From Phycisphaerae bacterium (lineage in GTDB: Bacteria; Planctomycetota; Phycisphaerae; Sedimentisphaerales; SG8-4), in assembly GCA_030613765.1 (NCBI GenBank), contig JAUWLI010000136.1, forward strand, positions 1 through 7,650: a stretch of 7,650 nucleotides of DNA. Reading direction: 5' to 3'. Made by a program: the position numbers and the translations under genes. This document shows positions 1 through 5,793 of the stretch, in pieces. Position 1 is the first letter of the stretch; every line of letters starts with the position of its first letter. The notes under the pieces are model-generated. The model did no database searches. It was not told the DNA's origin and was given only the letters and a program-made list of their open reading frames with translations.

Positions 1-681
1 TCTGGTGCCTGCCGCTGTAATTTCGAGTTCATTCCAGTCGGGTTCCTCATCGCTATAATAAAAAACAAGGTCCGGATTTGCCATCGATTTATCAACCCAT
101 TTGCCTTTCGGCACTTTTGGATAGAGCCAGTGTTTGACACCTCGTGTTTCGTCCCAAATCATACCGGTTCGCCAGGGTCCCGGCGGATTGATATCAATCT
201 GTGGGCCGTCAAGCCAGCCTGCCTCGTCGTCATATCGGCTTCTGATTTGGACACCACTATTCCCCGGGCTTTTCCGATAAGCCTGAAAGCGTAAACGGAG
301 CATAAAGTCACTGTACTCCTTCTTTGTAACCAGCCAAATGTAATCATGTTTCTTAGTGCCTATGGAATCTGCGAGAATGGTTCCGCCTTCGACACTCCAG
401 AACTCTTTGTCCTTGTCGCCTGGCTTGCATTTCACATTCCAGCCACTCAGGTCTTTCCCATTGAATAGAGACTTCCAATCTTTGCCCTTGGCGGAGGACC
501 TCTGTGAAGCGCAGCCGGTAACGCTGACTAATACAGCAATAAAACAGGCCGAAAGAATCCAATTATAGCGAACCTTCCAAGGCGGTGTAACTGCCTCAAA
601 TTGTGCGGCCTTGCCGGGTATTTTTAGCACGGTGTTCTCTCTCTTCGAACATAGACACTTGACAAGTTTCATTTTTGTCAC
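1..681 (-). CDS. DUF1080 / 3-keto-disaccharide hydrolase-type lipoprotein, partial (C-terminus off left edge)
   Basis: Translating the minus strand gives 227 residues with no stop, so the C-terminus lies beyond the window. A hydrophobic stretch (about residues 41-53) leads to a lipobox VTGC with Cys57, so the protein is predicted to be an exported lipoprotein. The DUF1080 domain starts near residue 68 with DWKSLFNGKDLSGW, followed by FWSVEGGTI, the core GNSGVQIR (residues 140-147) and DGPQIDI (158-163). These are hallmarks of PF06439, a concanavalin-like fold now linked to 3-keto-glycoside hydrolysis and very abundant in planctomycetes. The start is GTG at 681, chosen because AGGAGA at 688-693 gives a normal spacing. 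GTG 684 and ATG 672 are alternatives. The 40 residues before the hydrophobic segment are unusually long for a lipoprotein signal, and an in-frame GTG at 630 could shorten them. The family call is firm; the substrate is unknown. Confidence 0.9.
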   Translation of the reverse strand, partial: MTKMKLVKCLCSKRENTVLKIPGKAAQFEAVTPPWKVRYNWILSACFIAVLVSVTGCASQRSSAKGKDWKSLFNGKDLSGWNVKCKPGDKDKEFWSVEGGTILADSIGTKKHDYIWLVTKKEYSDFMLRLRFQAYRKSPGNSGVQIRSRYDDEAGWLDGPQIDINPPGPWRTGMIWDETRGVKHWLYPKVPKGKWVDKSMANPDLVFYYSDEEPDWNELEITAAGTR

Positions 682-687
682 CACGGG

Positions 688-693
688 TCTCCT
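688..693 (-). promoter_or_regulatory. Shine-Dalgarno of the DUF1080 gene
   Basis: AGGAGA on the minus strand lies 3 bases before GTG 684, 6 before GTG 681 and 15 before ATG 672. The spacing favours the second GTG of the tandem pair. The gene therefore probably uses a GTG start, although an ATG is available just downstream. Confidence 0.6.
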
Positions 694-812
694 TTTAAAA
701 ACTATTTAATGTCTTTATATCATTGCATTCAGGACCGGCAGTAAGAACTCTCAATTGAGGATGGACATTAGAGCAGCCTTTCAAAGAAATGTCAATCCTG
801 ATGTTTACCTAT

Positions 813-852
813 CGGTCATTGCGAGCACAACGAAGCGATGCGGGGCAAGCTC
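813..852. repeat. dispersed GTCATTGCGAG-type intergenic repeat fragment
   Basis: The stretch beginning CGGTCATTGCGAGCAC and continuing through CGAAGCGATGCGGGGCAAGC resembles the widespread bacterial intergenic element whose consensus is roughly GTCATTGCGAGnnnCGAAGCGACGAAGCAATC. Such elements are found in many copies in unrelated genomes. Only one copy lies in this window, so its repeat status rests on recalled similarity and not on a second copy. It fuses in frame with the PEP-CTERM vestige on the minus strand. Confidence 0.45.
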
Positions 853-995
853 AGCAGCAAAAGCGTGGCCGGTTCGGGAACAAACACAAAATTATCACTT
901 TCCAATTTCTTGAAAAGTGCGGTATATTGAACAATGCTGGATATGCAGGTACATTTCAGGTACGGCGTGTTGTAGTAGCCGCTTGCTCCGGCAAA
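816..995 (-). pseudogene. vestigial PEP-CTERM protein tail
   Basis: One minus-strand frame reads FAGASGYYNTPYL (995-957), then SDNFVFVPEPATLLLL (899-852), then SLPRIASLCSQ and a TGA stop at 816-818. VPEPAT followed by a leucine run is the hallmark of PEP-CTERM sorting signals, which exosortase recognises. The usual GLGGL segment and terminal arginine cluster are missing and replaced by residues encoded by the dispersed repeat. No start codon with a ribosome site was found for this frame, and it runs back into the start region of the oppositely oriented esterase gene. It is best read as the decayed end of a former surface-protein gene, though chance cannot be fully excluded. Confidence 0.4.
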
Positions 996-1037
996 GGCTC
1001 TGTTGGATTTGTGGGAAACTGATAAAGGATCATTAAT

Positions 1038-2291
1038 ATGGTTTTACAAAAGACTCGACTGAAGTGGTTCTTATATGGTTTGGTATTCTTGTTGGCCAAT
1101 TCTGGGTGCTCTCTGCTCCCGCAAGACAGTAATATCATTCGCCCGGACAAGTCCCTGCCGGCTACTACACCATGGGATTTGATTGCCTTGAGCAAAGTGC
1201 CGCATTACCAATGGTCTCAACAAGGGGGCCAAATATGGTCGCTTTTCTATGAGGGGCAAAATTATAAGGGTAAGCCAACACGCGTCTTTGCTTACTATGC
1301 CAGCCCGGCCACGCTGGATGGAAACAACGCGGATCCTCGAAGCTTTCCGGCGGTAGTATTGGTTCATGGTGGAGGAGGGACAGCTTTCAAGGAATGGGTC
1401 CGGCTGTGGGCCGAGCGCGGTTACGCTGCAATTGCAATGGATCTTGCTGGTTGCGACCCTGACCGTAAACGGCTTCCTGATGGAGGCCCCGGTCAGAGCC
1501 ACGAAGAAAAGTTTGGAACTATCGATGAACCTGTCCAAAACCAGTGGACCTACCACGCCGTCGCTAATGTCATCTTGGCCCATTCCCTGATTCGCAGCTT
1601 CGATGAAGTCGACACTAATCGTACTGCTGTTACAGGAATTAGTTGGGGTGGATATCTGACCTGTATCGTTGCGGGATTGGATAATCGCTTTAAGGCGGCC
1701 GTTCCAGTATATGGTTGTGGTTTCCTGCACGACAACAGCACCTGGCTCAATGAGTTCGCAAAAATGACACTTAAGCAAAAAGCAAAATGGGTCCGCCTCT
1801 GGGAACCCTCGATGTATATCGCTTCGGCTTCGATGCCGGTGTTCTTTGTAAATGGAACTAATGACTTTGCATATCCACTCGACAGCTATGCGAAAACGTA
1901 CGGTTTGGTTAAGAGTGAGCGCAACTTCAGGATAACGGTCAATATGCCCCACGGCCATCAACAAGGCTGGGCCCCAATCGAGATAGGACTCTTCATCGAT
2001 GAGCATTTGAAGAACGGACTGTCCCTCCCAATAATACTACGGCCGCAGTACAGCAATAACCGGATTCGAGCAACAGTCAAAGCAAAAACGAAATTAATCA
2101 CTACGGCCCTCCATTACACAGCCGGTACAGGCACCATCAACAAGCGTAAATGGCAGACTGTTTCAGGTTACCTCGAAGATTCCTCTATTGTAATAACACC
2201 GCCGCCCCGGGAGGCCACTGTTTGGTTCCTGACGGTGAAAGACGAACGGGGAGCGGTTGTATCCAGTGAGCTTATGTTTGCCAATAAATGA
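1038..2291 (+). CDS. exported alpha/beta-hydrolase lipoprotein, acetyl-xylan-esterase / dipeptidyl-peptidase-like
   Basis: This 417-residue protein starts at ATG 1038, eight bases after AAAGGA (1024-1029). A basic N-terminus, a hydrophobic core (10-20) and lipobox ANSGC give a lipid-modified Cys24, so it should sit in the cell envelope. The hydrolase domain (about 65-330) shows the oxyanion-hole strand VVLVHGGGG (107-114), the nucleophile elbow GISWGGY with Ser202, a probable acid Asp276 in NGTNDFAYP, and a His at 305 or 307 in MPHGHQQGW. After about residue 335 comes a small beta-rich domain ending near ELMFANK, similar in position to the C-terminal sandwich of PhoPQ-activated-type hydrolases. 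Members of this fold include carbohydrate deacetylases, dienelactone hydrolases and S9 peptidases. Next to a sulfatase and a propeller protein, carbohydrate ester cleavage is the likeliest role (inference). The next gene begins 48 bases downstream, suggesting one operon. Confidence 0.85.
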   Translation: MVLQKTRLKWFLYGLVFLLANSGCSLLPQDSNIIRPDKSLPATTPWDLIALSKVPHYQWSQQGGQIWSLFYEGQNYKGKPTRVFAYYASPATLDGNNADPRSFPAVVLVHGGGGTAFKEWVRLWAERGYAAIAMDLAGCDPDRKRLPDGGPGQSHEEKFGTIDEPVQNQWTYHAVANVILAHSLIRSFDEVDTNRTAVTGISWGGYLTCIVAGLDNRFKAAVPVYGCGFLHDNSTWLNEFAKMTLKQKAKWVRLWEPSMYIASASMPVFFVNGTNDFAYPLDSYAKTYGLVKSERNFRITVNMPHGHQQGWAPIEIGLFIDEHLKNGLSLPIILRPQYSNNRIRATVKAKTKLITTALHYTAGTGTINKRKWQTVSGYLEDSSIVITPPPREATVWFLTVKDERGAVVSSELMFANK

Positions 2292-2339
2292 TGTAATCGC
2301 AAGTAATGTGGCAACTTTCTTTGCAGGCAAGGAACGTCA

Positions 2340-3878
2340 ATGAAAGAAAAAATATCCATACTCCTTGTTTTGATGTTTGGCTCGTTATTGCTGACGACAT
2401 GTACAGAGCGAAGCGAACAGGCGGCCGGGCAAACGACACCTTCCCTGGTGAAACTGGTAAAACAGGGTGAATCAGAACTCTTTAACGTACCCTTTGACCG
2501 CTACGAAACTGACACGAAAGCGCTTCCCATCGGAGTCTTCGATTCCGGCATTGGCGGCCTCACGGTACTCACAGCTATATTGGAGCTTGATGCTTTTAAC
2601 AACCTCACTCACGAACCCGACCCGGACGGCCGGCCGGACTTCGAGAACGAGCGCTTCGTGTACCTCGGCGACCAGGCAAACATGCCCTACGGCAATTACC
2701 CATCCGAGCAAAAGGTTGATTTTCTGCGCGAGCTCATTATCAAGGATGTAGTGTTCCTCCTCGGCTCACGCTACTGGCCTTCTGCTGATTCGCCAAAGCC
2801 CCACCACGATAAACCGCCGGTCAAAGCCATCGTTATCGCCTGCAACACAGCTACTGCTTATGGCCTGGAATCCGTACGCGATGCACTCAAGCAGTGGGAC
2901 CTGCCAATTCATCTCGTTGGTGTTGTCGAGGCCGGCGCCGATGGTGCCATTCAGACTATAAACCAGCCGGGCAAAAGGGGAACTGTTGCTGTCCTGGCCA
3001 CCGTTGGCACATGCAAAAGCGAAGGCTACGTGCGCGCAATCAAAAAATCCGCCGGACAGGCCGGCATCGACCCGCCGGCAGTTATTCAGCAAGGCTGCCT
3101 TGGCCTTGCCGGTGCCATCGAGGGCGACCCATCATACATTACTTCACCCGAATCTGCTGCAGCCGCAGATTACCACGGACCGGCTGTGGATAACAAGGCT
3201 GCGCCCATTGACCCTGCGCTGTTTGCACAATATGATTTCGAGACCAATGGTTTTTTAGGAGACCACAATTCCCCACACACATGGCGGCTCAATTCTGTAG
3301 AGAACTACATCCGCTATCACACCACGTCCCTGGTGGAACAGTACCACCGCAGCCCCAACCCAGAACACATAAGTACTGTAATCCTGGGTTGTACACACTT
3401 CCCTTACCAGATGGACCGCATAGCGAATTCGTTCGGGCGCCTGCGCAACTTCCGTAAGGACGATGGCAGCGAGCCCTACAAAATCTTGATTTCCCAACAG
3501 CTTTCCTTCATTGATCCAGCCTCTCTTACTGCCACCCAGCTTTATGAAGCTCTCGCCGACGCGAAACTGCTCATCAACAAGCCCGATGAGTCTATACTCA
3601 CCACGGACGAGTTCTACATTTCCGTGCCTAACGCATCCCTGGCCGGCCCCAGGCTGGCAGCCAATGGTGGATTCACATACGAATACAAATACGGCCGTGT
3701 CCCCGGCAACTTTGCGGCCGAGTACGTTAAACGTGTGCCTATGAGCAGCGCCAATCTTTCGGACACAGTTCGCCACAGCATCAAAACGGCGATGCCCGAA
3801 GTATGGAAAAGGCTCGTCACATTCAGCCACAAAAGTCCCCGAACAAAGGCCCTGCCCACCTCAGCACGTATGCAGTAA
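2340..3878 (+). CDS. exported glutamate-racemase-fold protein (Asp/Glu racemase family), probable lipoprotein
   Basis: This 512-residue protein starts at ATG 2340, with AAGGA (2329-2333) six bases upstream. Residues 1-20 form a signal-like hydrophobic segment ending in LTTC (Cys21), a non-ideal lipobox because Thr precedes the Cys. The body carries the MurI signature in order: IGVFDSGIGGLTVL (64-77, Asp68), YLGDQANMPYG (108-118), VIACNTATA (165-173, Cys168), VLATVGTCKSEGY (218-230), GAIEGD (258-263, Glu261) and ILGCTHFPY (348-356, Cys351 and His353). Both catalytic cysteines and their helper residues are therefore present. Cytoplasmic MurI is about 260-290 residues and supplies D-glutamate for peptidoglycan. 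Here an extra segment of about 70 residues (262-330) separates the catalytic halves, a smaller insertion precedes Cys168, and about 100 residues follow the fold. Base composition looks more GC-rich than the flanking genes. The racemase fold is secure; the reaction and periplasmic role are inferred. Confidence 0.85.
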   Translation: MKEKISILLVLMFGSLLLTTCTERSEQAAGQTTPSLVKLVKQGESELFNVPFDRYETDTKALPIGVFDSGIGGLTVLTAILELDAFNNLTHEPDPDGRPDFENERFVYLGDQANMPYGNYPSEQKVDFLRELIIKDVVFLLGSRYWPSADSPKPHHDKPPVKAIVIACNTATAYGLESVRDALKQWDLPIHLVGVVEAGADGAIQTINQPGKRGTVAVLATVGTCKSEGYVRAIKKSAGQAGIDPPAVIQQGCLGLAGAIEGDPSYITSPESAAAADYHGPAVDNKAAPIDPALFAQYDFETNGFLGDHNSPHTWRLNSVENYIRYHTTSLVEQYHRSPNPEHISTVILGCTHFPYQMDRIANSFGRLRNFRKDDGSEPYKILISQQLSFIDPASLTATQLYEALADAKLLINKPDESILTTDEFYISVPNASLAGPRLAANGGFTYEYKYGRVPGNFAAEYVKRVPMSSANLSDTVRHSIKTAMPEVWKRLVTFSHKSPRTKALPTSARMQ

Positions 3879-3982
3879 ATTACTATAATTCTGAGATAAA
3901 TATTGATATACTAAACAAAAACCAAGTTCAGCAGTGTAGCTGAACACAGGTGAATTAAAAAACAGTTCAGGGAGCACTCAAT
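3879..3982 (+). promoter_or_regulatory. AT-rich leader with competing inverted repeats before the propeller gene
   Basis: GTTCAGC (3926-3932) and GCTGAAC (3939-3945) form a perfect 7-base stem with a 6-base loop. A third arm, GTTCAG (3965-3970), can also pair with CTGAAC (3940-3945) and overlaps the first two bases of the ribosome site AGGGAG (3969-3974). The two pairings exclude each other. TATAAT (3884-3889) and TATACT (3907-3912) are possible -10 boxes, but neither has a good -35 partner. There is no T-run after the hairpin, so it is not an ordinary terminator. The region may carry a separate promoter or a translation-control switch. Confidence 0.35.
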
Positions 3983-5362
3983 ATGTTTGTACGACGTTGT
4001 ATATCTGTTCTTATCTGTTATTGTATGTTGGCTGGTTGTGCGGCGGTTTCCATCGCCGAGGAAACCCAAATACGTAAAATTCCGGTTGCAAAAGGCTTGG
4101 CCTCACATCCGGTCAACGGCGGCCGATGTTTGATTTCGGACGGCAAATACCAGTACATCGCTTTTTATGATGGCGACCACAATATGACCGTGGGAAAGCG
4201 GAAATTGACCGAGACCAAATGGGACTTCGCCAGGCTCCCGGAGCGGGTTGGTTGGGACACACACAACCGCGTCATACTCTTTCAGGACCGAAAAGGATAT
4301 CTTCACATTACAGGTAATATGCACTGCGCCCCTTTACGCTATTATCGAACAAAAGCCCCTGCGAACATACACACATTCCAGCCGATTCACAAGTGGACCG
4401 GTGACTACGAAGAAAGAGTCACATATCCGAGCGTATTGAAACTCCGCGATGGCTCAATCTATATGATGTACCGTCATGGAGGCAGTGGAAACGGAATGCG
4501 AATCCTGGTCCATTACGACGAAGAGACACAGCAATGGACAAAAACCGTACCTTCTCTGACCAATGGCCGCGAACGCAATCCTACATGCAACGCTTATCCG
4601 TTTGGTGTTGTTGCAGCAGACTCGGCCGGAAAAATTCCCAAGTCTGGTATTTTGGAGGATAAGGACGGCATCTGGCACATCGCATGGTGTTGGCGCCAAA
4701 CTCCGGATGTCGTTACCAATTTTGATATTTGTTACGCCAAAAGCCTCGACCATGGTGTTTCCTGGAAGGGCTGGGATGGACCTGATTTGAAACTGCCCAT
4801 CACACCCGAAATTGCCTATGTAGTTGAACATATCGAGCAGAAAAGTGGATTGCTCAACGGTGGCTCTTTAACTGTAGATGGCCAGGGACACCCATATATT
4901 GGCTATACGCGCTTTGATAAGGATGGCAATAATCAAATATATCTCGCAACGGCGGTCGATACGAAATGGAAAATCATCCAGCTTACTGACTGGAAACATC
5001 GTTTTTATTTTCAAGGCCGGGGAACGATTCCAAAAAATCCTCCTGTACCCAGAGTGTCAATCACAGATGATAAAAAGATCCTGATAACATACAGCTACAC
5101 ATATGTAAACCCCAAAAAAGGACAGTTGGTTCTCACCAGAAAACAATTGCTTACTATCAAACCCGGCCAATATCCTTTTCAGAAAGCTAAAGCCGCTCAT
5201 TCCGGGATACCGCACGTACGTGCTGTCAATCACGGCCCATTACCCCAAGGCTATATACATTATATGCAGCAGGAAACAGACTCACCAAACCGGGACCGCA
5301 AACCGGAACATCCACGAGAACCTACGATGATTTATGTTGTTGAAGTGAAGGAAGAGGGATGA
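3983..5362 (+). CDS. BNR-type beta-propeller lipoprotein, possible polysaccharide lyase
   Basis: This 459-residue protein starts at ATG 3983, eight bases after AGGGAG. A basic N-terminus, a hydrophobic segment and lipobox LAGC (Cys19) predict an envelope lipoprotein. An Ala-rich SIAEE site just after could instead be cut by signal peptidase I. Propeller-type motifs follow: WDTHNRV (91-97), HITGNMH (108-114), ERVTYP (144-149), YRHGGSGNG (163-171), DGIWHIAWCWR (228-238), and a textbook Asp-box SLDHGVSW (254-261). This pattern fits the BNR_4 (PF15892) group. Ulvan lyases of families PL24 and PL25 share such a seven-bladed propeller and use His, Tyr and Arg; His94, His114, Tyr163 and Arg164 here are conserved-looking candidates. 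A lyase role is inferred, and a non-catalytic glycan-binding or sialidase-like protein is possible. It follows the racemase gene by 104 bases and fits glycan breakdown with the nearby sulfatase. Confidence 0.8.
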   Translation: MFVRRCISVLICYCMLAGCAAVSIAEETQIRKIPVAKGLASHPVNGGRCLISDGKYQYIAFYDGDHNMTVGKRKLTETKWDFARLPERVGWDTHNRVILFQDRKGYLHITGNMHCAPLRYYRTKAPANIHTFQPIHKWTGDYEERVTYPSVLKLRDGSIYMMYRHGGSGNGMRILVHYDEETQQWTKTVPSLTNGRERNPTCNAYPFGVVAADSAGKIPKSGILEDKDGIWHIAWCWRQTPDVVTNFDICYAKSLDHGVSWKGWDGPDLKLPITPEIAYVVEHIEQKSGLLNGGSLTVDGQGHPYIGYTRFDKDGNNQIYLATAVDTKWKIIQLTDWKHRFYFQGRGTIPKNPPVPRVSITDDKKILITYSYTYVNPKKGQLVLTRKQLLTIKPGQYPFQKAKAAHSGIPHVRAVNHGPLPQGYIHYMQQETDSPNRDRKPEHPREPTMIYVVEVKEEG

Positions 5363-5527
5363 CGGTTTATCTGTACCGGTTGTTTATAAACTTGAAGGCC
5401 AGTGCTGTCATCGGCTGGCACTTGAGAAGGATTGGTTGTTGACGTAACCTCGTCATGCTTGCCCGTCGTAATCTCTTTATTCTCGGAACACGTATGCTCT
5501 GCCTGACACCCCTTGATATCAGCAGAA
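5363..5527. other. convergent intergenic gap between propeller gene and tRNA-Ser
   Basis: No gene was found. A 10-base palindrome GTTTATAAAC lies at 5382-5391. Two overlapping weak pairings, GCCAG/CTGGC (5398-5402 with 5415-5419) and AGTGC/GCACT (5401-5405 with 5418-5422), could form a small hairpin between the convergent units. Neither is followed by a T-run, so a terminator is not claimed. Confidence 0.4.
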
Positions 5528-5618
5528 CGGAGAGGGCGGGATTCGAACCCGCGGTAGGGGCGTATACCCCTACGACGGTTTAGCAAACCGTTACCTTAAG
5601 CCACTCGGTCACCTCTCC
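5528..5618 (-). tRNA. tRNA-Ser(GCU)
   Basis: The minus strand folds into a complete type II tRNA of 91 bases. The acceptor stem is GGAGAGG (5618-5612) with CCTCTCC (5535-5529), followed by discriminator G at 5528, as expected for serine. The anticodon stem ACGGT/ACCGT encloses loop TTGCTAA, with anticodon GCT at 5584-5582, which reads AGC and AGU codons. A long variable arm GTAGGGG/CCCCTAC and a T-arm GCGGG-TTCGAAT-CCCGC complete the structure. CCA is not encoded, so it must be added after transcription. No integrase or duplicated tRNA end lies nearby. Confidence 0.97.
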
Positions 5619-5793
5619 GAGTAATTCTGTCCTAATCTATATTGTTCGGGCCCATATTGCAAGAAGATAACTGGTAAACCGCATTTTTTTCGACGCTGTG
5701 CAAAGACCCAAACCAAATAACATCCCAATTGAGTTGATAAAACAGGTTTGTAAGCACACTTTTGATTGAGGTCGGATTTATTGTTTCGCGCCT
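5619..5793. other. intergenic gap between tRNA-Ser and small hypothetical gene
   Basis: Apart from the candidate tRNA promoter, nothing recognisable was seen. No terminator hairpin for the upstream minus-strand gene is visible, so its transcript might read into the tRNA. Confidence 0.4.
5634..5662 (-). promoter_or_regulatory. candidate promoter of tRNA-Ser
   Basis: On the minus strand TTGCAA (5662-5657) and TAGATT (5639-5634) are separated by 17 bases, each matching four of six consensus positions. Transcription would start a few bases before the mature tRNA 5' end at 5618. The placement is right for a tRNA promoter, but the boxes are imperfect. Confidence 0.35.

Larger units (their letters stand above)
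682..1037. other. divergent intergenic region between DUF1080 gene and esterase gene
   Basis: No intact gene is supported in these roughly 350 bases. The stretch holds the DUF1080 ribosome site, a 10-base palindrome CTCAATTGAG (750-759), a dispersed-repeat fragment (813-852) and a PEP-CTERM vestige on the minus strand (816-995). Upstream of the plus-strand esterase gene, TTGAAC (927-932) and TACATT (950-955) are 17 bases apart and could be a weak promoter. No convincing -10/-35 pair was found for the minus-strand gene. Confidence 0.6.

Noticed and set aside
789..1022. 77-codon plus-strand open frame in the divergent intergenic region
   Set aside because: It covers the dispersed repeat and the opposite strand of the PEP-CTERM vestige; low-complexity product, no ribosome site.
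1071..2006. 311-codon open frame on the minus strand inside the esterase gene
   Set aside because: It lies antisense to a gene with clear signal peptide, catalytic motifs and ribosome site; its product has no recognisable motif.
3255..3830. 191-codon open frame on the minus strand inside the racemase gene
   Set aside because: Antisense shadow of a well-supported GC-rich gene; no ribosome site or family motif.
5398..5422. Possible terminator hairpin between the propeller gene and the tRNA
   Set aside because: Stems are only 5 bases with competing pairings, and no T-run follows on either strand.
5332..5586. 84-codon minus-strand frame crossing the tRNA
   Set aside because: The start of the product is translated tRNA-Ser sequence, a common annotation artefact.
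5528..5618. tRNA-Ser 3' end as a mobile-element attachment site
   Set aside because: No integrase gene and no duplicated tRNA end were found within the window.
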